A stretch of 64,000 nt of DNA from Pseudomonas ceruminis (GTDB lineage: Bacteria; Pseudomonadota; Gammaproteobacteria; Pseudomonadales; Pseudomonadaceae): the NCBI RefSeq assembly GCF_021602025.1, contig NZ_BQHW01000024.1:1-64000 (forward strand). The letters are read 5' to 3'. Below, one piece after another: positions 32,151 through 40,879 of the stretch. The notes beneath the pieces are model-generated. The model worked only from the letters and a program-made list of their open reading frames with translations. It did no database searches and was not told the origin of the DNA. The stretch's first letter is position 1. Each line of letters begins with the position of its first letter. The position numbers and the translations under genes were made by a program.

Positions 32151-32693
32151 TTAGTGTAGGGGGGGAGAAATCACTGCCTCGGCGGCGTGGTCAGTACCGA
32201 TCACCAGGCCGGCACGGGCGCCAGCGATGGTGTACTGGGCGACCATCCGGGTACGTGCCTTGACGTTGCCAACCACGAAGTCCACCAACGTCGGCGAGCC
32301 GTTCTTCAACGCCTCCACTTCCGCCGCCAATGCCCGGACTGCCGGGGCGATATCCACAGTGTGTACTTCGTCGGGCTTGATCACTTCCAGGCACGCCTGG
32401 GCGTCATGCTCGTCATGCTGCACCTGGTACGGCAGGCGCACGGCGATAAAACGGTAGGCCGGGTCGCTTGTTTCGGCGCGCAGCTCGTTGATGGCGCGCT
32501 GGGCGAGTAAGGCGGCGGTCAGCGAATCGACACCACCGCTGATGCCTAGCACCAGCGTCTTGAGCCGGGCGTTGGCCAGGCAGTCCTTGATGAACGCCAC
32601 ACGCCGGGCGACTTCGGCCTCAAGCGCTGCAGCGTCCGCGAACGGCGGCTGTACCTTCAGCGCCTGGGCAATCTCTTGCTGAACCGCTTGCAT
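32151..32693 (-). pseudogene. nadE: NH3-dependent NAD synthetase, truncated by island
   Basis: NadE amidates nicotinate adenine dinucleotide to NAD+. The first 174 or so residues are typical: the ATP-pyrophosphatase PP-loop [19 protein letters not shown], then [30 protein letters not shown]. The family then continues M-G-F-F-T-K-F-G-D-G, but here it ends I-S-P-P-L-H and a stop, from about 32,170 leftward. About 100 C-terminal residues, including substrate and dimer contacts, are missing. It starts 3 bases after pncB, an operon seen in related Pseudomonas. Because NadE is normally essential, loss here implies another copy or route. Confidence 0.9.
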
Positions 32694-32696
32694 GGG

Positions 32697-33902
32697 TTAC
32701 TCCTTGCTGGGGACTTTGAATACGTGACGCATGTAGGCGACGAAATTGTCGTCGCGGCACTGGGTCTTGGCGGCTTCGTCAGAGATTTTTGCCACTGGCG
32801 AGCCGTTGCAGTCGGTCATTTTAAGCACGATGTTCATCGGCGCCACACCCGGAATGTCGCAGGTCAGGTTGGTGCCGATACCGAAACTCACATTGATGCG
32901 GCCGCGCAGCGCACGGAAGATCTCCAGTGAGCGGGTAAGGTTCAGGCCGTCGGAAAACACCAGGGTCTTGGTCATGGGGTCGATACCCAGCTTCTGGTAA
33001 TGGGCGATGGCCTTCTCCGCCCAGGCCACCGGTTCGCCCGAGTCATGGCGCAGGCCGTCGAACAGCTTGGCGAAGTACAGGTCGAAATCGCTCAGGAAAG
33101 CGTCCATGGTGATGCAGTCGGTCAGGGCGATACCGAGCAGGCCGCGGTACTCGCGTACCCAGCAGTCGAGGGCGGCGATCTGGCTGTCGATCAACCGCGG
33201 GCCGAGCTGCTGGTGGGCCATGATCCATTCGTGGGCCATGGTGCCCAGTGGCCTGATATCCAGTTTCCATGCCAGGTCGACGTTGCTGGTGCCCACGAAA
33301 CGGGCCGGAAAGTCGTCGCGCAGTACGCGCACGACTTCTTCCTGCACCCGGCCGGAAAAGCGCCGGCGGGTGCCGAAGTCGGCCACCTGCAACTCGGCCA
33401 GCTCGTCGTCGCTGGCATGGGCGCGCAACCAGTCGAATTTGCGGTACAGCTGGTCGCGGGCTTCGGCCAGGCGCATGTGGGGGTGCAGGTGGCGGTTGCG
33501 CACTTCGCTGATGATCGCCAGCAGCGGGACTTCGAAGAGGATCACATGCAACCAGGGGCCACGCAGGCGCAGGGCCAACTGATCGTTTTCGATGCCCAGG
33601 CGCACATAACGCAAGTTGAAGCGGAACAGGCGCAAAAAGCGCAGAAAGTCTGGCTTGAGGAAGCTGATGCGTTCGAGGAAGGCCAGCTGGCCATCATCCA
33701 GGGTAAGGTCGCTGAGCCGCTCGAGCTGGTTGCGAATCTCGCCCAGGTAGGGGCGCAGGTCTTCGCCATTGCGGCAACGGAACTCCCATTCCACGTCGGC
33801 GTCCGGGTAGTTGTGCAGTACCCCCTGCATCATGGTGAGCTTGTAAAAGTCGGTGTCGAGCAGGTTGTGCACGATGTGCTCGGCGAAAGCGCTCTCGCTC
33901 AT
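32697..33902 (-). CDS. pncB: Nicotinate phosphoribosyltransferase
   Basis: PncB joins nicotinate to PRPP with ATP to give nicotinate mononucleotide, the entry of the NAD salvage route. The 401-residue protein starts [24 protein letters not shown] and has [22 protein letters not shown], the [11 protein letters not shown] block and [24 protein letters not shown] near the C-terminus, all conserved in bacterial PncB. A longer frame to 34040 adds a low-complexity leader. The downstream partner nadE is broken, so its product could be converted to NaAD but not to NAD by this operon. Confidence 0.95.
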   Translation of the reverse strand: MSESAFAEHIVHNLLDTDFYKLTMMQGVLHNYPDADVEWEFRCRNGEDLRPYLGEIRNQLERLSDLTLDDGQLAFLERISFLKPDFLRFLRLFRFNLRYVRLGIENDQLALRLRGPWLHVILFEVPLLAIISEVRNRHLHPHMRLAEARDQLYRKFDWLRAHASDDELAELQVADFGTRRRFSGRVQEEVVRVLRDDFPARFVGTSNVDLAWKLDIRPLGTMAHEWIMAHQQLGPRLIDSQIAALDCWVREYRGLLGIALTDCITMDAFLSDFDLYFAKLFDGLRHDSGEPVAWAEKAIAHYQKLGIDPMTKTLVFSDGLNLTRSLEIFRALRGRINVSFGIGTNLTCDIPGVAPMNIVLKMTDCNGSPVAKISDEAAKTQCRDDNFVAYMRHVFKVPSKE

Positions 33903-34370
33903 CAGGGGCTCCAAAGCGGCGAATGGCGGACATTGTGCCAGCCTTTTCATCGTTGTTGTGTCAGTACCGGCCTCATCCCCGGCAAGCCAGCTGGCCGGCG
34001 ACAGGGGCATAACGGGCAAAACAGGTGTTTTTTCGTGCACCAGCTAGCCTTGAAACAGTGCCGCCTGTAGCAGTCGCGCACCAGCGGTGTGCAATTCGGT
34101 GACGGTGTGCGGTTACAGGCTGGTTGCACGTAAACACTTGCCAGGGTTGCAATGATGGCACCGAACGGTTGCTCCTTGTCTGTACGAGTGGTGGCGCCTG
34201 CCGCATGGCAGACGGTTGCACGCTCAATAAAGAAAAGGCCGCCGGTCGCCTGCCTGCCGCCCGCCCAGTGTGTTTTCCCGGAAGACAAAACCAATGGCAC
34301 GGCCCTTGCTCAGAGCACAGGGCTGAGAAGTTGTAGTGCCAACCAAAAAAAACTCTAGGAGCACCACCTC
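33903..34370. promoter_or_regulatory. Divergent pncB/braC intergenic region
   Basis: 468 bases without a gene. The part next to braC contains a sigma-54 promoter (separate entry). The part next to pncB holds a REP-like GCCGGC-rich inverted segment near 33,970-34,010. I see no other recognisable element. Confidence 0.5.
34295..34310 (+). promoter_or_regulatory. Sigma-54 promoter for the bra operon
   Basis: TGGCACGGCCCTTGCT matches the -24/-12 consensus TGGCACG-N4-TTGC(W) at every fixed position. The predicted start, about 12 bases after the GC, leaves roughly a 50-base leader before braC. Sigma-54 control would place branched-chain amino acid uptake under nitrogen (NtrC-type) regulation. An NtrC site upstream was not identified. 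Confidence 0.8.
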
Positions 34371-35507
34371 ATGTCGCAGACGTTTTACAAGAAAGGTTTC
34401 CTGGCACTGGCCGTGGCTACGGCACTGGGTGTTTCTTCGTATGTTCAGGCCGACGTCAAGATCGGCGTCGCGGGCCCCATGACGGGTGCCAACGCAGCGT
34501 TTGGCGAGCAGTACATGAAGGGTGCCAAGGCGGCTGCCGACAAGATCAACGCGGCCGGGGGTATCAACGGTGAAAAGATCGTGCTGGTCGCCGGTGACGA
34601 TGCCTGCGAACCGAAGCAGGCCGTGGCCGTGGCAAACCGCCTGGCCGATCAGGACAAGGTGATCGGGGTGGTGGGCCACTTCTGCTCATCCAACACCATC
34701 CCGGCGTCCGAGGTGTACGACGAAGCGGGCATCATCGCCATCACCCCAGGCTCCACCAACCCTCAAGTGACCGAGCGCGGGCTCAGCGCCATGTTCCGCA
34801 TGTGCGGCCGTGATGACCAGCAGGGCATCGTTGCCGGTGACTACATCGTCGACGTGCTCAAGGGCAAGAAGGTGGCGGTACTGCACGACAAGGACACCTA
34901 CGGCCAGGGCCTGGCCGATGCGACCAAGGCGCAGCTCGAGAAACGCGGCGTCAAGCCGGTACTTTACGAAGGCCTGACCCGCGGTGAGAAAGACTTCAGC
35001 GCCGTGGTCACCAAAATCCGCTCCACCGGCGCCGACGTGGTCTATTTCGGCGGCCTGCACCCGGAAGCCGGCCCACTGGTTCGCCAGCTGCGCGAGCAGG
35101 GCCTGAAGGACGTCAAGTTCATGTCCGATGATGGCATCGTCACCGACGAGCTGGTCGCTACCGCCGGCGGCGCGCAGTACGTCGACGGCGTGTACATGAC
35201 CTTCGGCGCCGACCCACGGCTGCTGCCAGACAGCAAGGCGGTAGTGGAAGAGTTCCGCAAGGCCGGCACCGAGCCGGAAGGCTACACCCTGTACGCCTAC
35301 GCCTCGCTGCAAGCCCTGGCTGCGGCCTTCAATGGCGCCAAATCGAACAAGGGCGAGGACGCTGCCAAGTGGCTCAAGGCCAACCCGGTGCAGACTGTCA
35401 TGGGCGAGAAGAAGTGGGACAGCAAGGGTGACCTGACCGTCTCCGACTACGTGGTCTACCAGTGGGATGCCCAAGGCAAGTACCACCAGCTGGAAAAACA
35501 AAAATAA
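34371..35507 (+). CDS. braC: Branched-chain amino acid ABC transporter binding protein
   Basis: Periplasmic LIV-type receptor of 378 residues. A signal peptide (KKGFLALAVATALGVSSYVQA) is cleaved before ADVKIGVAGPMTGANAAFGEQ. The body has CEPKQAVAVANRL, VIGVVGHFCSSNTIPAS and DKDTYGQGLADA, the usual leucine-binding-protein strands. Transcription likely starts at the sigma-54 promoter 60 bases upstream, and AGGAG lies before the ATG. A GC hairpin follows it, as expected when the receptor is made in excess over the membrane subunits. Confidence 0.93.
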   Translation: MSQTFYKKGFLALAVATALGVSSYVQADVKIGVAGPMTGANAAFGEQYMKGAKAAADKINAAGGINGEKIVLVAGDDACEPKQAVAVANRLADQDKVIGVVGHFCSSNTIPASEVYDEAGIIAITPGSTNPQVTERGLSAMFRMCGRDDQQGIVAGDYIVDVLKGKKVAVLHDKDTYGQGLADATKAQLEKRGVKPVLYEGLTRGEKDFSAVVTKIRSTGADVVYFGGLHPEAGPLVRQLREQGLKDVKFMSDDGIVTDELVATAGGAQYVDGVYMTFGADPRLLPDSKAVVEEFRKAGTEPEGYTLYAYASLQALAAAFNGAKSNKGEDAAKWLKANPVQTVMGEKKWDSKGDLTVSDYVVYQWDAQGKYHQLEKQK

Positions 35508-35517
35508 CAACGGCTAA

Positions 35518-35545
35518 CGGCCCGGGCGCGCAAAGCCCCGGGCCG
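35518..35545 (+). repeat. GC-rich hairpin after braC
   Basis: Perfect 9-base arms CGGCCCGGG and CCCGGGCCG with a 10-base loop, and no T-run. Probably stabilises the braC mRNA end or attenuates read-through into braD, which starts about 115 bases further on. Confidence 0.6.
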
Positions 35546-35662
35546 CAGCCCCGCGGTACCTGTCTTTATCCGTAGATCTGCACAGTTCTGCGCTGCGAGG
35601 GCCGCTGCACCCAGCCCGCCGTGGTCGGCGCTCGTGCAATCTCAATCAGGTGAGATTGCGTT

Positions 35663-36577
35663 ATGGATGGTATTTTCCTGCAGCAACTGGTCAACGGCCT
35701 GACCCTAGGGTCGGTCTATGGCCTGATCGCCATCGGCTACACAATGGTCTATGGCATTATCGGCATGATCAACTTCGCGCACGGCGAGGTGTACATGATC
35801 TCCGCTTACCTGGCGGCGATCAGCCTGGCATTGCTGGCTTATTTCGGTATCGAGTCGTTCCCCCTGCTGATGTTGGGCACCTTGTTGTTCACCGTCGTCG
35901 TGACAGGCGTCTATGGCTTCACCATCGAACGCATCGCTTACAAACCGCTACGCAACTCCACCCGCCTGGCACCACTGATCAGTGCCATCGGCATCTCGCT
36001 GATCCTGCAGAACTACGCGCAGATCAGCCAGGGCGCCCGTCAGCAAGGGGTTCCCACCCTGCTTGAAGGGGCCTGGCGTGTCGAAGTGGGCACCGGCTTC
36101 GTGCAACTGACCTACACCAAGATCTTCATCCTGGTGGCCGCCTTCGTGGGCATGGGGCTGCTGACCTACGTCATCAAGTACACCAAGCTCGGCCGCATGT
36201 GCCGTGCCACCCAGCAAGACCGCAAGATGGCTTCGATCCTGGGGATCAACACCGACCGGGTGATTTCCTACGTGTTCGTCATCGGTGCGGTGATGGCTGC
36301 GCTGGCGGGCGTGCTGATCACCATGAACTACGGCACCTTCGACTTCTATGCAGGCTTCATCATCGGCATCAAGGCGTTCACCGCTGCAGTGCTCGGCGGC
36401 ATCGGCTCGCTACCCGGCGCCATGCTTGGTGGGATCATTCTCGGTATTTCCGAATCGCTGTTCTCCGGCCTGATCAACTCCGACTACAAGGACGTGTTCA
36501 GTTTCTCGCTGCTGGTGATGATCCTTATCTTCCGCCCACAAGGCCTGCTGGGTCGCCCGCTCGTGGCTAAGGTGTGA
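35663..36577 (+). CDS. braD: Branched-chain amino acid ABC permease LivH-type
   Basis: An eight-segment inner-membrane permease of 304 residues. It starts MDGIFLQQLVNGLTLGSVYGLIAIGYTMVYG and has the typical GMINFAHGEVYMISAYLA and the cytoplasmic coupling loop MCRATQQDRKMASILGINTDRVI. AVLGGIGSLPGAMLGGIILGISE lies near the C-terminus. Length and motifs are those of LivH/BraD. It overlaps braE start region by a few bases, so it belongs to a single transcript with the next three genes. Confidence 0.93.
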   Translation: MDGIFLQQLVNGLTLGSVYGLIAIGYTMVYGIIGMINFAHGEVYMISAYLAAISLALLAYFGIESFPLLMLGTLLFTVVVTGVYGFTIERIAYKPLRNSTRLAPLISAIGISLILQNYAQISQGARQQGVPTLLEGAWRVEVGTGFVQLTYTKIFILVAAFVGMGLLTYVIKYTKLGRMCRATQQDRKMASILGINTDRVISYVFVIGAVMAALAGVLITMNYGTFDFYAGFIIGIKAFTAAVLGGIGSLPGAMLGGIILGISESLFSGLINSDYKDVFSFSLLVMILIFRPQGLLGRPLVAKV

Positions 36578-36579
36578 AC

Positions 36580-37881
36580 ATGTCCACTGCCAAAACTGCC
36601 CCTGTTTCCGAAACCAAGGGTTTCGATCTCAAACGCAGCCTGCTGGAGACCCTTGTCGCCGGCCTGCTGGCGCTCATTGTCTTTGGCCCGGTCGTCGGCG
36701 TGGTGCTTGACGGCTACAGCTTCAATGCAGAACCCCGCCGTGTGGCGTGGCTGGTGGGTGGGGTGATGGTCGGGCGCTTCCTGCTCAGCCTCTACCTGCA
36801 GACTGCCACGGGGCAGCGCATGCTCCAGGGCTTCGACAGCGGAGGCTCGGGGGTGCACGTAAACGCCCCCGACTACAAGTCGCGGCTGCGCTACATCATC
36901 CCGGCGCTGGTGGTGATCGCCATCATCTTCCCGATCTTCGCCAACAAGTACCTGTTGACGGTGGTGATCCTCGGTCTGATCTACGTCTTGCTGGGCCTGG
37001 GCCTTAACATCGTGGTCGGCCTGGCGGGCCTGCTCGACCTGGGTTACGTGGCGTTCTACGCCATCGGCGCCTACGGCTTGGCGCTGGGCTACCAGTACCT
37101 GGGCCTGGGTTTCTGGAGCGTGCTGCCCTTGGCGGCCATCGCTGCGGCGTTGGCGGGGTGTATTCTCGGATTCCCAGTGTTGCGCATGCACGGTGACTAC
37201 CTGGCGATCGTGACCCTGGGCTTTGGTGAAATCATCCGCCTGGTGCTGAACAACTGGCTGTCGTTCACTGGCGGCCCGAACGGCATGCCGGCGCCGTCCC
37301 CCACCTTCTTCGGCCTGGAGTTCGGCCGCAGGGCCAAGGACGGAGGGGTGCCGATTCACGAGTTCCTCGGCATCGACTACAACGCCAACCTGAAGTTCGT
37401 CTTCATCTACGCTGTGCTGTTCCTGGTCGTGCTGGCGGTGCTGTACATCAAGCACCGGTTGACCCGCATGCCGGTCGGCCGCGCCTGGGAAGCGCTGCGT
37501 GAAGACGAGATCGCCTGCCGCTCGATGGGCCTGAACCACGTGCTGGTAAAGCTCTCGGCCTTTACCCTGGGCGCCTCCACTGCAGGCCTGGCAGGGGTCT
37601 TCTTCGCCACCTACCAGGGCTTCGTCAACCCGTCCTCGTTTACCTTCTTCGAGTCGGCGCTCATCCTCGCCATTGTCGTGCTCGGCGGCATGGGGTCGAC
37701 CGTTGGCGTGGTGATTGCGGCCTTCGTGCTCACCGTGGCACCGGAGCTGCTGCGCAGCTTCTCCGAATACCGGGTGCTGCTGTTCGGCGTGCTGATGGTG
37801 CTGATGATGATCTGGCGACCGCGAGGGCTGATCCGCATCAGCCGCACGGGTGTGGTTCCGCGTAAAGGAGTGGCGCCATGA
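36580..37881 (+). CDS. braE: Branched-chain amino acid ABC permease LivM-type
   Basis: Second membrane subunit, 433 residues, longer than LivH because of an extra N-terminal part (residues 1-110) with two or three hydrophobic segments. The permease core shows LNIVVGLAGLLDLGYVAFYAIGAY, the coupling loop MPVGRAWEALREDEIACRSMGL and FESALILAIVVLGGMGSTVG. The ATG at 36580 is preferred, with AAGG 7 bases upstream; a GTG two codons earlier overlaps the braD stop. Its own stop overlaps the braF start (ATGA). Confidence 0.92.
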   Translation: MSTAKTAPVSETKGFDLKRSLLETLVAGLLALIVFGPVVGVVLDGYSFNAEPRRVAWLVGGVMVGRFLLSLYLQTATGQRMLQGFDSGGSGVHVNAPDYKSRLRYIIPALVVIAIIFPIFANKYLLTVVILGLIYVLLGLGLNIVVGLAGLLDLGYVAFYAIGAYGLALGYQYLGLGFWSVLPLAAIAAALAGCILGFPVLRMHGDYLAIVTLGFGEIIRLVLNNWLSFTGGPNGMPAPSPTFFGLEFGRRAKDGGVPIHEFLGIDYNANLKFVFIYAVLFLVVLAVLYIKHRLTRMPVGRAWEALREDEIACRSMGLNHVLVKLSAFTLGASTAGLAGVFFATYQGFVNPSSFTFFESALILAIVVLGGMGSTVGVVIAAFVLTVAPELLRSFSEYRVLLFGVLMVLMMIWRPRGLIRISRTGVVPRKGVAP

Positions 37882-38753
37882 GCGACGAAATCATTCTTTC
37901 GGTCGACAACCTGATGATGCAGTTCGGTGGCATCAAAGCGCTCAGCGATGTCAGCCTCAAGGTCAAGCGCAACCAGATCTTCGCCCTGATCGGCCCCAAC
38001 GGCGCCGGCAAGACCACCGTGTTCAACTGCCTGACCGGGTTCTACAAGGCCAGTGGCGGGCGTATCGAGCTGAACGTGCGGGGCAGCCACACCAACGTCA
38101 TCCAGTTGCTGGGTGAGCGCTTCCAGGCGGCGGACTTCGTCTCGCCGGCGCGCTTTGCCAACCGCCTGTACTACAAGATGTTCGGCGGCACCCACCTGGT
38201 CAACCGCGCAGGCCTGGCGCGCACGTTCCAGAACATTCGCCTGTTCAAGGAAATGTCCGTGGTGGAAAACCTGCTGGTGGCCCAGCACATGTGGGTGAAC
38301 CGCAACCTGCTGGCCGGCGTGCTCAATACCAAGGCTTACCGCAAGGCCGAGAGCGATGCCCTGGACCACGCCTTCTATTGGCTGGAGGTGGTCGACCTGG
38401 TCGATTGCGCCAACCGCCTGGCCGGCGAGTTGTCGTATGGCCAGCAGCGCCGGCTGGAGATCGCCCGGGCCATGTGCACGCGGCCAAAGATCATCTGCCT
38501 GGACGAACCGGCCGCCGGCCTCAACCCGCAGGAGACCGAGGCGCTGAGCCGCATGATCCGTGTGCTGCGCGACGAGCACGACATCACCGTGGTGCTGATC
38601 GAACACGACATGGGCATGGTCATGAGCATTTCCGACCATATTGTCGTGCTTGACCACGGCAACGTGATTGCCGAAGGCGCGCCGCAGGATATCCGCCACA
38701 ACCCGACGGTGATTGCCGCCTACCTGGGTGCCGACGAAGAGGAACTGGTATGA
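37878..38753 (+). CDS. braF: Branched-chain amino acid ABC transporter ATPase LivG-type
   Basis: ATP-binding subunit of 291 residues with Walker A (GPNGAGKTT), the LivG-specific RTFQNIRLFKEMSVVENL, signature LSYGQQRRLEIARAM, Walker B (IICLDEPAAGLNPQE) and switch His (LIEHDMGMV). An insertion of about 35 residues after the first beta-sheet (NVIQLLGERFQAADF..) is common in Pseudomonas BraF. It pairs with the smaller ATPase BraG encoded next, with a 4-base overlap. Confidence 0.94.
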   Translation: MSDEIILSVDNLMMQFGGIKALSDVSLKVKRNQIFALIGPNGAGKTTVFNCLTGFYKASGGRIELNVRGSHTNVIQLLGERFQAADFVSPARFANRLYYKMFGGTHLVNRAGLARTFQNIRLFKEMSVVENLLVAQHMWVNRNLLAGVLNTKAYRKAESDALDHAFYWLEVVDLVDCANRLAGELSYGQQRRLEIARAMCTRPKIICLDEPAAGLNPQETEALSRMIRVLRDEHDITVVLIEHDMGMVMSISDHIVVLDHGNVIAEGAPQDIRHNPTVIAAYLGADEEELV

Positions 38754-39466
38754 GTGCACCCATTCTCGAGCTTAAAGACCTGGATGTGTTCTATGGGCCG
38801 ATCCAGGCACTGAAGAAGGTCTCGATGTACATCAACGAAGGCGAGACGGTCAGCCTGATCGGCGCCAACGGTGCCGGCAAGTCGACCCTGCTGATGTCGA
38901 TCTTCGGCCAACCCCGTGCGGCGGCCGGGCACATCGTGTACCGCGGCACCGACATCACCCGCAAGTCGTCGCACTACATCGCCTCCAATGGCATTGCCCA
39001 ATCGCCGGAAGGGCGGCGGGTGTTCCCCGACATGACCGTCGAGGAGAACCTGATGATGGGCACCATCCCCATCGGTGACAAATATGCCAGCGAGGACATG
39101 CAGCGCATGTTCGAGTTGTTTCCCCGGCTCAAGGAGCGCCGTAACCAGCGCGCCATGACCATGTCTGGCGGTGAGCAGCAGATGCTGGCCATCGCCCGGG
39201 CGCTGATGAGCCGGCCGAAACTGCTGCTGCTGGACGAGCCTTCGCTGGGGCTGGCGCCGATTGTGGTCAAGCAGATCTTCGCCACCCTGCGCGAGCTGGC
39301 CAAGACCGGGATGACCATCTTCTTGGTGGAGCAAAACGCCAACCATGCGCTGAAGCTGTCGGACCGGGCCTATGTGATGGTCAACGGGCAGATTCGCATG
39401 ACCGGGACGGGGCAGGAGTTGCTGGTGAATGAAGAGGTGCGCAATGCCTATCTAGGCGGGCACTGA
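38750..39466 (+). CDS. braG: Branched-chain amino acid ABC transporter ATPase LivF-type
   Basis: Second ATPase, 238 residues. It has Walker A (GANGAGKST), the LivF-characteristic IAQSPEGRRVFPDMTVEENL, signature MSGGEQQMLAIARAL, Walker B (LLLLDEPSLGLAPI) and FLVEQNANHAL. It is the last gene of the transport operon; a 600-base gene-free region follows. Confidence 0.94.
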   Translation: MSAPILELKDLDVFYGPIQALKKVSMYINEGETVSLIGANGAGKSTLLMSIFGQPRAAAGHIVYRGTDITRKSSHYIASNGIAQSPEGRRVFPDMTVEENLMMGTIPIGDKYASEDMQRMFELFPRLKERRNQRAMTMSGGEQQMLAIARALMSRPKLLLLDEPSLGLAPIVVKQIFATLRELAKTGMTIFLVEQNANHALKLSDRAYVMVNGQIRMTGTGQELLVNEEVRNAYLGGH

Positions 39467-40073
39467 ATTGTAAGCTGGGGTCGCACAGCGGCCCCAGCCT
39501 GCGCTGAAGCGGATGTGGACAACTTGTCGCATCGCGTTCCAGAACCCTCCTATGATCCCCTCGCAAGCCCTTGTTTCCACAGGCTGTTTGTTTTCCACGG
39601 ATAATGTGGAACCGCCTGTGGAAAACATGGTGGCATCTCGCTGAAACCCTTTGGCTTCAAGGCCTGCAGGGCGCTGGTCATATTTTGATCACATGCCCTT
39701 TGTGGATGATTTTTCAGGCATTTTTGTGCACAGGGTTGCTACCTGGCAGCGCAGCCAAAGGCTGTGGGTAACTCTGTGAAAAACCCTTGGACAGACCGCT
39801 GCAAGCGGCATGGTTGAAAGCGTTGCGCCATCATCGGAGCGCTGTCCGCAGCGGTAATGCGCTGAAAGGGTTCTGCGCGGTAACTGACTTGCCCCCAATC
39901 CGTGGGGAAAGCCCTGTGGATAACATGCGCATAGCTGGCGCCGAGCGCTCTGGCACGGGCCTTTGCAGCAAGTGTTCAAAAAATAACCAGGTGTTTGAAT
40001 GGCTTGCTGACAGCGCGCGGCAAGGGCATGCTGCAAACCCTGCCGACGACAACCCATCTACGAGGAACAGAGC
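39467..40073. other. Gene-free region with clustered DnaA-box-like 9-mers
   Basis: About 600 bases with no supportable gene. At least six 9-mers close to the DnaA box TTATCCACA (complement TGTGGATAA) occur: TGTGGACAA 39514, TTTCCACA 39574, TGTGGAAAA 39617, TGTGGATGA 39701 and an exact TGTGGATAA at 39915, plus TGTGGGTAA-like copies near 39,768. Most are on the plus strand. It is not oriC by gene context (no dnaA, rpmH or dnaN). A titration or regulatory role is possible. Confidence 0.45.
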
Positions 40074-40841
40074 ATGACCTCCACCGTATTCATCACTGGC
40101 GCAACTTCCGGTTTTGGCGAGGCCACCGCACGCCGTTTCGCCGACGCGGGCTGGAAGCTGGTCCTGACCGGCCGTCGCAAGGAGCGCCTGGATGCCCTGT
40201 GCGCCGAACTGTCGGCCAAGACCGAAGTGCACGGCCTGGTGCTGGATGTGCGTGACCGCAAGGCCATGGAGCACGCCATCGCCAACCTGCCGTCCGGCTT
40301 CGACAAGCTGCGTGGGCTGGTCAACAATGCCGGCCTGGCGCTGGGTGTCGATGCGGCACAGAACTGCAGCCTGGACGACTGGGAAACCATGGTCGACACC
40401 AACATCAAGGGGTTGATCTACACCACCCGCTTGCTGCTGCCACGCCTGATCGCACACGGCCGGGGCGCGTCGATTCTCAACGTGGGGTCGGTGGCGGGCA
40501 ATTACCCGTACCCAGGCAGCAACGTGTATGGCGGCACCAAGGCATTCGTCGGCCAGTTTTCGCTGAGCCTGCGCTGTGACCTGCGCGGCACTGGCGTGCG
40601 TGTCAGCAACATCGAGCCGGGGCTGTGCGAGAGCGAATTCTCGCTGGTGCGTTTCGGTGGTGACCAGGCCAAGTACGACGCCACGTACGCAGGCGCCGAA
40701 CCGATCCAGCCGCAGGACATCGCCGAGACCATCTTCTGGATCCTCAACCAGCCGGCGCACATCAACATCAACAGCCTGGAACTGATGCCGGTGAGCCAGG
40801 ACTGGGCAGGGTTCTCGATCGACCGTTCGGCCAAGGGCTGA
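40074..40841 (+). CDS. SDR-family NADP-dependent hydroxyacid/serine dehydrogenase (YdfG-like)
   Basis: A short-chain dehydrogenase of 255 residues. N-terminal ITGATSGFGEATARRFAD is the cofactor site (T-G-x3-G-x-G), with VLTGRRKERL favouring NADP through the arginines. NNAGLAL and the catalytic S/Y/K set (NVGSVAGNYPYPGSNVYGGTKAF) are intact, followed by VSNIEPGLCESEFS. The closest match I recall is YdfG, which oxidises serine, allo-threonine and 3-hydroxyacids and reduces malonic semialdehyde. It stands alone, ending at a perfect hairpin shared with the convergent gene. Confidence 0.85.
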   Translation: MTSTVFITGATSGFGEATARRFADAGWKLVLTGRRKERLDALCAELSAKTEVHGLVLDVRDRKAMEHAIANLPSGFDKLRGLVNNAGLALGVDAAQNCSLDDWETMVDTNIKGLIYTTRLLLPRLIAHGRGASILNVGSVAGNYPYPGSNVYGGTKAFVGQFSLSLRCDLRGTGVRVSNIEPGLCESEFSLVRFGGDQAKYDATYAGAEPIQPQDIAETIFWILNQPAHININSLELMPVSQDWAGFSIDRSAKG

Positions 40842-40847
40842 ACCCGA

Positions 40848-40879
40848 GACCTCTTCGCGAGCGTACTCGCGAAGAGGTC
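40848..40879. terminator. Bidirectional hairpin between convergent genes
   Basis: Perfect 14-base arms GACCTCTTCGCGAG / CTCGCGAAGAGGTC around a CGTA loop, starting 6 bases after the SDR stop. Its right arm abuts the stop of the leftward epimerase gene at 40878. No T-run, so termination is inferred from position and stem strength. Confidence 0.65.

Noticed and set aside
36484-37539. Long leftward frame opposite braE
   Set aside because: It is a shadow of the LivM-type permease, rich in Q, H and R with no domain.
39467-40073. Chromosomal replication origin
   Set aside because: DnaA-like words are present, but there is no dnaA/dnaN/rpmH context and no clear AT-rich unwinding region.
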